64,000 nucleotides of DNA from Hermodice carunculata. Lineage: Eukaryota; Annelida; Polychaeta; Eunicida; Amphinomidae. The stretch lies in assembly GCA_964020975.1 (NCBI GenBank), contig OZ026614.1, positions 4,767,233 to 4,831,232 on the forward strand, given 5' to 3'. Shown here piece by piece: positions 22,855 to 33,360 of this stretch. Under the pieces are notes generated by a model, which saw only the letters and a list, made by a program, of their open reading frames with translations, was not told the DNA's origin and searched no databases. Position numbers and translations under genes: made by a program. Numbering within the stretch: the stretch's first letter is position 1; every line of letters begins with the position of its first letter.

Positions 22855-23990
22855 CTTGACTTCTGACCTTAGAGGTCACATGTAAATTACAAAATTGTGC
22901 ACTGTTACAATAGCTACAATTGTAGCCCAACATGGTCCAAATCGGAAGCAGATTTACTGAGTTATGGCTCAAATGAAAATTTCAAGGGGCCAAATGACCT
23001 TGACCTTTGACGTTTAGAGGTCACATGTAAATTACACAATTGTGCAGTATGACAATAGCTACAATTTTAGCACATCATAACCCAAAATGGAATTAAAATT
23101 GACCAGGTTATGGCTCAATGGAAATTTCAAGGACCAAATGACTTTGACCTTTAGAGGTCACATACCAATTTCAAAACTGTGCAGTCTGACAATTGCTACA
23201 ATTAGACCCAATCATGGTCCAAATACGATGTAAATTCATCGAGTTGTGGCTCCATGAATATTACAAAGGGCGAAGTGACCTTGATCTTTGACCTTTACCG
23301 GTTACGTGTATGTTTGAAGAATGTGGAGTGTTACAATAGCTACAAATTGACACCAACATCATCCAAATTGTATAAAACTGATTAACTTATGGCTCTATGA
23401 ATATTCAAAAGAGCCAAATGACATTGAACTTTGATGTATAGAGGTCACATGGAGATTTCAAAATTGTGCAGTGTTACAATAGCTACAATTAAAGAATGAA
23501 GCAGATTACAATTGGATTAAATTTGAGAGCGTTATACCTGATGAAAATTTCAAAGGGTCAAATGACCTTTACTTTTGACCTATAGAGGTTACATGTAAAT
23601 CACGAAATTGTGTCGCGATGCATTTCGCACATTTTGAGCCCATCTTGAACAAAATCCGAAAAAAAATGTTATTGCAGAATGAAAGATGTTGAGGATCAAG
23701 ACATAGACCTTGAAATGTAATATGTTAGTACGGGTGTGTGCGTTATTGCATTGCCAGCGCATTGACCCCAACCACATCAAAACCGGATCACAATTGACCA
23801 AGTAAAAGCCAGTTGAATATTTTAAGATAAGCGACGACCATGACCTTTAAGTGTTAAACATCAGGTAAAAAACTTCAGTATACAAGTGTAATTCTGCCAG
23901 AATGAGGACTTGCAGGCCCAGGTCGTCTCTGTTATTCTGCAGGTTTTTTTCTAACGGCCATATGACCTAGACCTATCAAAGGTTGTTGGA
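22855..23990. repeat. 142-bp tandem satellite rich in AGGTCA half-sites
   Basis: Seven to eight units start near 22855, 22996, 23141, 23279, 23423, 23567, 23709 and 23842. Each opens with a TGACCTTGACCTTTGAC-like box, soon followed by TAGAGGTCACATGTAAAT, then GTGCAGTGTTACAATAGCTA, and ends with GGCTCAATGAAAATTTCAA and GGCCAAATGAC. The first six units are well conserved; the last two are badly decayed. The boxes hold TGACCT and AGGTCA, the half-site of many nuclear receptors, often as an everted pair (for example 22864-22878 and 23145-23160). Confidence 0.88.
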
Positions 23991-24714
23991 TTGTCATAAA
24001 AAATGGTCAAACAACCTTAACAAGAGTTTTTTTAATATGTTATTATTCGATGGTATTTTCATTTATTTTGTTATACTTAAAGTGCTTTGATATTAAACAT
24101 AGCATTTGTACGGTTTTTATTTCTTCTGAATTTTGTTTCTGCCATAAAAGGCATAATATTGCTTGATTTTGGTGAAAATTGCTTTAGTTTTAAAACTTTT
24201 CCTAGGTCTGATGGTCTCCTAATTGCTCCAGTCAAAAGAGAAATCAACCACATTATACCATAGTTTTTAGATGAAGTATTCAAACGACCCTGTAAAGTTC
24301 AAATATATTGTATATCTGCAAAATTTTTCAAAGGGCACGATACACATGAAAGTCAAGCCTATCTCTGAATTATCGTTTTTAAACAATTGAGTCACAGTCA
24401 ATTTCCTTGCCCTTTACATATTTTCTGTCACATTGTGACATTTGTGGCCAACCAGACTGAAAAATGAGCACTTCACCCAATCTCTTTACCATAATCCAAT
24501 ATGGCCACCACCAATATAACAAAAAACCAGTATGGATATACAGAGTAATTATTATATATGCAGTACACATACATAATGGCGAGCACTTAGGTATGATAAT
24601 CTAACATTTTACATCCTTTTGAATATCATGTTAAAATAGTACTTAACAAGAAGGGACCTTCTACTACCTAGTGCCTACATGTGCATGTGGAAAGCAATTG
24701 TTCCGACCAGATAT
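23991..24714. other. unique AT-rich sequence
   Basis: Nothing recognisable before the relic gene's 3' end. Confidence 0.45.
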
Positions 24715-27700
24715 TACGTGTATGGGTTCCTACACTCTGGTGGCTTCTTACATTTGCAAAATTTCCAACACTTGACCTCCGTAACCCTGCAAGTACATGT
24801 TGATCTGACCCACTTAGTACATGGGTATAACACTGACCAACGTGCACCCACAGCTTTCCATACTTTACCAGGTAAAAGTGGTTCAGTTTGTAGCCCCAGA
24901 CTGTTGGCTGAGGCTGAAAAACACTTCTTAGGGCAAGCTAAGTTTCTGACACATGTATCGTGATATAGGTGTTATAGAGAGCCCTGTGACTATAAAGAAG
25001 CGGTCTCTGGTTTGTGGAGATAAGTTGTGAGGAGAAATATACTTCCTATATCGCAAAAGCTCAGCCATGACATCTGAGTAATAGTAGTTTCACTTCCTTT
25101 TCTCAACACTGTAACTAGGTGGGGGGGGGGGCAACGTCACATATTGTGTTTGAAAACAGAAACTTTGACTGTCCAAAATTCCCGAGATGTTTCGCTGACT
25201 CTGCCTTGAGTGCTGCCTTTTTGGTGCCAGTTTTACTGGTTGTGTCACATCCTGTAAAGTTGTGCAAAGCAGGCTGCACTACACACAGACTTTGACTAAA
25301 ACAATGGAACAGGGTATGGATGGGAACATATCGAATGCTTTCACCCACGCCAGTACCAACCCACGGCTCTTGAAGTTCATGCTTGATTAAGATAGGTATG
25401 TGGTAGAGTAAAGAAACAATGACATCAGTATCATTTCATATGACAGCCCACACTTTGTGCCCAGCTATGACAGAGTCCAGTGCACGGATGGGTATACATA
25501 GATCAGCTTCTTAAGATGAAGACTCTACGGATGGGTATACATAGATCAGCTTCTTAAAATGAAGACTCTACGGATGGGTATGCATAGATCAGCTTCTTCA
25601 CTTGCACACGTTTTCTCCCACCTTGAATTGTGACACGTGGTCAGTTCTCATCCTCTCTCATGACCTGCCCAACACCTGCTGGGTTGTGTCTCGGCCTTGG
25701 TGTACTCTCACAAATATGCTATGAATCAATTGCTCTAAAATCAGCTTAATGTTTTAACTTGGCTAGAAACTTTCCATTTCTTTTGGTAGAGGGGTTCCTG
25801 GCTCAATAGTACTATGTTCAATTGCACAAGTCTCTGACCGTCTCATTCTCTGTATATCATTCACACTTGGTTCATCGGAATACAAGTCAAAGACATAGTC
25901 ACATCGTCCATATTGATGATATATATCTGTCATAGATGAAAAAGCTGCGAGTAAATCCTGAAAATTTGAAAGACCACTCAGACGTATCATAGGAACAAAT
26001 GCAATTACACCTATGATAAGTGAAGAGTTTCCTTGATATCTGTAGCTATAATCCTCAGGTTTCAAGTGAATTTCAACCTCTTTGAGTAATTGGTTCTTAT
26101 ATGGCTTTGTCAGCAACCCATCTTCACTGAACAGACGAAGATAAGGGTGAGACAGCATACTTCATTAATGTAATTTGACTACTGTTCTTGCAATTTTTGA
26201 CTACGGTTTTGTGTTTTGAGGCCTGATGTCATTTGTTTCTGGCTGATGTTTCACATTTGAACCAGTGTGCATGCAAATTCTGACAATGTATTGACTTTTT
26301 ACCACTATATTTGCATATTCAAACACTTTTCTTTTTGAAATACTCTTAGTTTATTTTCTTTAAAACAACATTATGCCTTAAACTACATGTCTAAAACACA
26401 TCGAATTGTATTATCATGTTGTTTGGATTCATGTTGATGGTCATTTTAGGCCTAGGGGTCTTTTCTGATGGACTGATATTGGTGTTAATGTCACTCTGTG
26501 GACTTATATGGATGATGATCATTGTTGAGACGGTGGTAGCAGCTAGTAGCTTTTAAATGCTGAATTTTATTGATATTTTCAACAAATTGGGAACCTGTGC
26601 TTGCAAATTCTCTGATGTGCTGCAAATTTTGGTCCCTTTCCATTAATTGTACAGTCCTATATGCACATGAATGGTGCACCTGTTCAAAATAATTTACTGA
26701 AATAGGCCTAAAATTTTAAACAAAACCTTTTGCATTCAGTCATGTTAAAACTAGACATGGCTTTTTTGACCCTATGGACCTTTGCACATACGTTTTGGAC
26801 TCTTTTGGGTGAAGACGAACTTTATATATTTGATTCAGCTATACATACCAAGGAACATTGCCTTTGCTCGGAATTGACTTGGATTTATTTCATTAGGACT
26901 ACGGTTTGGATGTGGTAATGACACTGTCTACTTCTTTGGTAATACCACTATCACGGGCAACGTCAATTATTTTCTCAATGTATATTGATCTTTCACGGCT
27001 GTCTTGACTGTCTTTTTCGATCTGTTTCTGATAGCTGACCTAGTTTTCAGATGAAGGTTGGGTATGCTTTCACTAAGCCTTACAGTTTTCATTGTGAATC
27101 TCTGAAGCCGGAAGCTCCTATACCTTTCTTCGCCTTTAGCAAAAGCATTAAGTATATCATCCCTGATGTCTTCTGTGACAAAAATTTGCAGAATAAGAGA
27201 TGCATTTGGTGGCAAAGGGGATCCCTTCTCTACAATGAAATCGATCATAGCCTGCATATGAAACTCCCTCTGCATTGTGATGGGATAACTGATGATGGTT
27301 ACATGCCTCGTGTGTGTTGTCCATTACTACAGTCTGTTCACGGTGAAAAATTTTACTGTCATAATTTCATGATATATCAGATCCCATTGAACAATGTATT
27401 GTTTCTGTCTCGCACGGCCAATCATTCCAGCACTGCACTTAGAAGAAAAGTTGATACTCTTTTTTAACTTTTAATCACCAACAACAGCAGTGAAATGACT
27501 AGATTTGCCTTTAATTGAAATGTTCCCTTGAGAAAACATGTCATACACTGATGGAGCAATTTGATGTACGCATCGCATGACTTCCAGGTAAGTGGAGCAT
27601 CAGCCCAGGTAATTGGTACAATCATACGCAGCTAACAGATGCAAGGCTCGTTGTACAGCATCCAGACAGAGTTCCCATTTTCCAGGTATAATCTGCATGA

Positions 27701-27830
27701 AGTTTTTCATGGGTCAGTAAACTATTGCATATGGGGTAACAGGGTAGGGTAAGACAGGGAAAAGGCCACAACTTTCAAAGGAATATTTTCATCCATCCAT
27801 AGGGCATTAGCAGCATTCCAGGAAGGCTTT
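24715..27830 (-). pseudogene. relic of an uncharacterised invertebrate multi-copy gene (possible PIN-like nuclease)
   Basis: Several minus-strand pieces fall in the order expected for a large intronless protein I recall as common, often multi-copy and uncharacterised in invertebrate genomes. From the N-terminal side: AYDCTNYLG and CSAGMIGRARQKQYIVQW (about 27660-27350); a helical region with EKGSPLPPNASL (26967-27275); a block with IIGVIAFVP and YVFDLYSDEPSVNDIQRMRR (25763-26158); NDTDVIVSLLYH (about 25420-25390); RYVPIHTL and HNFTGCDTTSKTGTKKAAL (25200-25348); and a Cys-rich C-terminus CTCRVTEVKCWKFCKCKK (about 24800-24745). The Asp-rich 'VFD' and 'NDTDV' blocks suggest a PIN/NYN-type fold; that is inference. 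The frame is broken by several stops and shifts, including one in front of NDTDV and a 43-bp repeat expansion, so it is dead. The 5' end is uncertain and could reach about 28.2 kb. Confidence 0.65.
25485..25598. repeat. 43-bp tandem repeat, 2.7 copies
   Basis: Units start at 25485, 25528 and 25571 (CGGATGGGTATACATAGATC, then AGCTTCTTAAGATGAAGACT, then CTA) with two or three mismatches. It lies inside the relic gene and disrupts its reading frame. Confidence 0.95.
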
Positions 27831-28587
27831 GTCTGTGACGTAGAGTACACCGATATTTTGTTTTTTGGTAATAGACAGACTGCTTAGAGACCAAGCAGTA
27901 TTATGCACTTTCACTTCATTGGTATTCTCAGAGTCGTATGTTCAGATACTTGGTAGGATGTGGGACATATTAGGTGATGCAGGGGGTTTGAAATGTATGG
28001 TAAGTATCAAACTTAAAGGCATTTCCACAGGAAAAACCGACTTATTTTCGGATACTTTTTATATTTGTCAATCCACGTTACTCTTAAAAATCCTGCTTTA
28101 CACAGAACCAGATGGATGATGATAAAAATGATCACTTTTTGCATAAAAAATCCAGTGCATGATCCATGTAACTCATAATCTGTTACCCCAGCTTCCGCTC
28201 CTTTGAAGATATTATACAGGTTCTACAGAGAAGACATACCAGATCTGGAAGTGTTACCCGAACTTTTTTCAACTGTCTGTGTAAATAAATAGAAAAATGC
28301 AAGGTAATTCCATGAAAGAGCCATGTACATGACCACCCCCATAGCCCCTACAGTATAACTTCAGGTGCATACCTTCAGCAGAAATCACACTCCGTAGTGC
28401 AAGGACAGCCAAACGAGTTTTGCGGTTTTTGAGATTCTGCGCGTACAAAATGACGAAAATTTCAAAAATCGCAACAATTTTCCAAAATGGCCATATGACC
28501 TTGACCATCAAAATTGCGAAAAGAAAAGAAGAAAAAAAAAAAAAAAGAAAAGAAAAATGAATGTGTCTTTGACTACTCAAGGGTAAG
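27831..28587. other. unique sequence, possible extreme 5' part of the relic gene
   Basis: Weak minus-strand similarity in composition to the relic gene continues but no firm block is seen. A purine-rich A tract (about 28520-28556) and one isolated GGCCATATGACCTTGACC motif (28490-28507), like the 22.9-kb satellite, are present. Confidence 0.3.
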
Positions 28588-28816
28588 GACATCAATGGTA
28601 TAGGTCATCCGTGGGGCTGCCAATTGTCGAAATGTACCGTACAAACAGGATAAGCTCCCGGCTCCTCCATTGGGGGAGGCTAAACAATCTTTGAATGTGG
28701 TTTTCGACTTCTTGGAGATAGGGGACTTCAATGGGAAAGGTCATTCGTGCGGCTGCCAATTGTAGAAATGTACGGTACAAATAGTATAAGCCCCAGCCCC
28801 CACTGAGGGAGGCTTA
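28588..28816. repeat. two-copy tandem duplication, period about 138 bp
   Basis: The copy at 28588-28682 (GACATCAATGGTATAGGTCA … GGGGGAGGCT) recurs at 28726-28816 (GACTTCAATGGGAAAGGTCA … GGGAGGCTT) at about 80-85% identity. A central GGCTGCCAATTGT is unchanged. Confidence 0.85.
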
Positions 28817-29105
28817 ATAAATCTGGAGAAGCCATTTCGCTAGTGCACAAATATAGCCAGAGTGAATATGACCTTCCTTTGGCATGACACGAGGGAGTAG
28901 AAGAGTTAAACTATGGACGGATTTGGTGAACGTTCCTGGAAATATATACGTGATCGCCGAAGGGGTCGTACTCAGAATCAAATCACACACTGCTGAACAC
29001 ATGAAAGATCCAATTTATGTCCATTCTGGAACAAAGATAGAAAGAATCTAGCCTCGTATGACAGTTGCAGATAACGTTTTCCCCTCGCGAGCGCGCCTGC
29101 GCTTG

Positions 29106-29106
29106 T

Positions 29107-29171
<65 letters not shown>
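29106..29171. repeat. (TG)n-(GA)n compound microsatellite
   Basis: About 13 TG units join about 20 GA units directly. Confidence 0.97.
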
Positions 29172-29174
<3 letters not shown>

Positions 29175-31299
29175 GTCTACTGCTGCCAGCCAATACCAAA
29201 TTTTGTTTCTCACACGCCTACATTTGAATAACAAAAAATATTTGCATGGGGGCCAATGTTACTGCGGCGCGTTCACCACAGCAAAGTAATGGCACATTTA
29301 ATGTTTTAATAAATGATGTCGATTGCTTTCAGGCGCATTAAAACAGAAAATTGTATATGCATTACAACTCATTCACAACATAGGGTTCTGTAATACGTTT
29401 GGCAATATACGTTTGGCTGGGTAGCCATCTTGAGTGTCGTAATTGACTTTCAACCATTTGGACTGATTGGGTGCTGTAGTGTAACTGTTTGTATTTTTCC
29501 AGAGATTAGGTTCTCCTTCATAAATGATCTAATTGATAGTCTTTCCGGTCACAAGCAGCCATCTGGGTATTTAAAAGTGCAGACCTTTGCACATGCTATT
29601 TACCCAGACAGACACAAACATTACGAGGTCAAAACGACATTTATCATCAGTAACCTGATATCGGTCAAAATGCACCGACAAAAACAACCATGTAAAATCA
29701 CACACATGCAAACCCCAATAAATTACACCAGCCAACGACTGCAATACCCTTAATTTCATTATATTGTCCCATTTGAATTAAAATCAAAGTGCCTGAGGTC
29801 GTAAATATCAGATTTTTATGTTTGTCAAGGATAATTTATCATCAGTCAATATATTCGGTGGCGAGTTCTAAGCGCAAAGCGTTGAGTGAATCTGCTTGCT
29901 CAGCCTCCGTGGCATTGACTCTCTCTGCGCCAAATTTGGAAAGCTGTTAACTAAAAACTTGAAACAACAAGAGTTAAACTAGAATACGATCTAGAATGTC
30001 TAGAAGGACTGCTGCATTAGAGTGGCTTGCCCTGGGATACTTACTAGACGCTGACTATTACTAAAATACTCTGAATTTCAAGAAGTTAATTGAAAGTGTA
30101 CATGCAGTTGCTGGTCAATTTGTAGCCCCTTAAATATCGGTCAGTTTATCCTGTCATTACAGCGATCTAGTTCAGGTTTGCCCATGTGGATTTATTTTTG
30201 CCCCAAGGAGCAGGCTAAGTGAAGTCCAAGGATTTGTTTTAGAAACAAAAAGATAATTTTGACAATCTGTATTTGATACAACCTGTAGGGCTATCGATAT
30301 AACCCCCAAGACAAATTACATGTATTACGCTGTGGTGTGGTGCGTTTTGCCTTTACTGGTGTATCCACTTCGTCATACCCCCCCCCCTTTCCCGGCTTCT
30401 AGCGATAAGAATGTGGACCACCTGTGATTACTGCAAATTGAAATGAACTGAGCGAAAATCGAAACGCTAATTAAATCAAAAACAAATTGACATCATCCTA
30501 CAAAAACTATTTTAAAGAGAGAAAAGTGCACCCTTTTGCTAATTGTCAGCTGTCACGAAGTTATTAATATCACAGGTTTGCAATTGGGATTTCACAAACC
30601 CTTACCTCTTTTCCTTCCCGAAAACAATGACGAGAGCAAGTAACAACATTTTACAACATTACTACTTGATAAGTATATTTTCTGATCATCCAGGTACAAT
30701 AATTTAATTATCTGGGATTTAAAAGCTACCACCAGAAAACGAGCGCCAGACAAGCTACGTCATTCTCATGTTTAGAAGATGAGCCATCAGACAAAGCACA
30801 TAATCTCATATTCACAGTCTCTAAATGGGTTTTGCGACAGAATAGGCTAATTACCCATCATGTTACATAAACATAAAAACGATTGGCCTAAATCTGGGGA
30901 CTAGTTTGGCACACAGATTGATACACACATTCAGGGTATGACAACAGCACCTCTTTTACCCCCCCCCCCCCCAATTCCCCAGGACAAAATTATGCCTGAG
31001 GGTACAGCAGTTATATGTTGTGATTGTCGGTGACGAGCCAGCGCAAAATATCCAGTGGTTTAGTCATTTAAAATTTGCTGACTGACAAGTACTGCGTTTG
31101 ATTCGTGGCCAAAACACATTTTAAACTTAAAGATACCGCAAAGAAATTTACAATGAAAATTAATTTAGGTCGACAGGGAATTAAGTTACCCTACCATAAA
31201 CTGATTCTTCCTGCTGTACGTAAAGGTTACACTATGACAGCTGGATAGGGATGTTATAGATTTCTGTCAAATGTCAAACCACCAACATGATTATAATAC

Positions 31300-31304
<5 letters not shown>
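29172..31304. other. unique sequence with two C runs
   Basis: C runs at about 30380-30389 and 30959-30972. A + strand frame at 29430-29753 (107 codons) is not recognised. Nothing else. Confidence 0.45.
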
Positions 31305-31352
<48 letters not shown>

Positions 31353-31356
31353 TATA
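31305..31356. repeat. (TA)n microsatellite joined to a LINE 3' end
   Basis: About 25 TA units end exactly where homology to the LINE 3' terminus begins (31357), so the microsatellite is probably the expanded tail of that insertion. Confidence 0.93.
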
Positions 31357-31430
31357 GGGTAATGACTACTAGGAAGGAAGTGGTTCTGGGCAAAAAGACA
31401 CAAATACAATATAAAGAAAAAAGGAAAAAA
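31357..31430 (-). mobile_element. 74-bp 3'-end stub of the LINE found at 41914
   Basis: GGGTAATGACTACTAGGAAG and TGGTTCTGGGCAAAAAGACA plus CAAATACAAT are identical to 41914 onward, except for a 4-bp GAAG duplication here; homology fades after the A-rich stretch. In minus orientation this is the extreme 3' end of the element followed by a TA tail, the signature of a severely 5'-truncated copy. Confidence 0.85.
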
Positions 31431-31839
31431 ACTTCCCATATTTTTAATGTCGCGTCGCGACGGGCGGTTATGACATCTCAACCGTATATCACAAGCTTCC
31501 CAGTTCCACAGCTGAAAAGAACAGGAGCCGGACCCTGTTTTGCTGGCAAGTTGTTAACGTGACAAACCACTTTTTGCAGTAGATTCATAGTGACACACAC
31601 AACCTAAAGGATTTGTGGGCGATTTGTCGTTCCTTGTGAGGTAATTTATGCCAAAATAGACTTTGCAACATGTCATCTCTGAAGGAGCCAAACAGACACG
31701 GTTTTTAATTTCCATGGTTTATATGGTTGTTGACATGTCACGCACGGTAGAGTACATTGATACAAGCAATATATACACTTGTCTTTTCCTGAGAAAGATT
31801 TCAAAATTGAAAACACCGGAATATTCATTGCATTTCACA

Positions 31840-32600
31840 ATGAAAAATAAAAAGTCACTTTGGATTGATGAGATTATAAATAAAATGAAAACAGGAGCAA
31901 AATATTATGTCGGGATCTCTGCTTAAAATGTTTGACAAGATATTTACATCGGGGTTTTACCCAACTACTTAGAAGAAAGGCCTGCTGGATCCGGTGGATA
32001 TAGGTTAACTTGTCACTAATTTGTATAGGAGAATTTGCCTTGGCAACTATATGTCTTAACTTTTTGTACCTTCTTTAAAAAGCCCCTCCCAGAAATATAC
32101 AGAAGGAACAAATTTGCAAAATTAATTAATGTATGATTTATTGCAAAATGTATATAAATTACGATCGTATTTTTGTATTGAGAACTCTGATCGAGAAACA
32201 GACAGGAATATTACAACAAAATTCTATGCGTGTGTTTTGTAGACTTTAAAAGGGTTTTTGATATAGCTTGGTACGCCATATTATTCCGATCGTTAGTAAA
32301 AAGGTGAACATGGATATAGGTTATGGATTATCAAAGATATGTATCATGAAGCTAGTATAAACTTACAATTTTCCAAAGGTCTGTCGGAAGATACAAAGAC
32401 TCAAAGAAGAGTTAAACTAGGATATGTAATCACCCCTGCTTCATTTAATATTTTCATTAATGATTTGCCAACCCAACTGAACCATTCTTGTGACCCGGTA
32501 TCCCTACACGAAAAAGAGTTTTATTGTCTACCTTTTGCTGATGAGCTCACACTAGTATCAATAACTAAAACGGTTCTACAAAATTGCTAAAATATCTAGG
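31840..32600 (+). mobile_element. decayed LINE reverse transcriptase fragment
   Basis: Frames on + spell the order of a non-LTR RT: IINKMKTGAKYY and FTSGFYPTTW (entry region), VDFKRVFDIAW (motif A, normally FvDf.kAFD..W), ASFNIFINDLPTQLNHS (after motif B) and LPFADELTLVS (motif C, where the usual YADD is FADE). Motif B (VKQGCVLSP in relatives) is changed to VKLGYVITP. At least two frame changes separate the pieces. The lineage differs from the LINEs at 42-44 kb and 48-50 kb. Inactive. Confidence 0.8.
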
Positions 32601-33200
32601 GTCGCTATTTTTCAAAAAACCTGTCAATTGGACATGAAGAAAGTCAAAGTGAAAGGTCATTATTTTTCGCACAAAGATACAAAATTTTCATGCCGACGGG
32701 AAAATAAAATATCCAATCGAAACGGTGAGTCCAAATTGACAATATAAATGTCATTTAATAGAGAAGTATGACTTGAATTTCATTTTTTAACCAGTAAATA
32801 ATTTTGAAGTGACAAGAAATGTAACACAATTACACATCAGTGCATATAACCTCTGCATTGAAACTGGCAGACATGAGCGCACAACCAACGTCCCTGTAAA
32901 TGAAAGAATTTGTTTTTCCTGTCTACTTTGTGAAGTTGAATACCTTTAGGTAATATTACGTAATAAGTTTCATATTCTGTGACAAAATTTTCGTAGAATA
33001 CAAAAGTTGTCTTTATATAGTACATATCATTTAATATTAAAGGAATGTTTCGATTTATTATGGTAATGCAGGATACTGAAATAATACACTTTATAGAGCA
33101 GTTTGTCAGGACATCCATTTTGTTGACAGGTATCTTATTATGATATATTTACCCACAACTCCAAATAAGCCTAAACGCTACGAATTTATACAAAAAACAT
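32601..33200. other. unique AT-rich sequence
   Basis: Nothing recognisable. Confidence 0.5.
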
Positions 33201-33204
33201 TTAT

Positions 33205-33360
<156 letters not shown>

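Noticed and set aside
27051-27467. 138-codon frame on the + strand
   Set aside because: It lies antisense to recognisable blocks of the relic gene on the minus strand and has no domain of its own.
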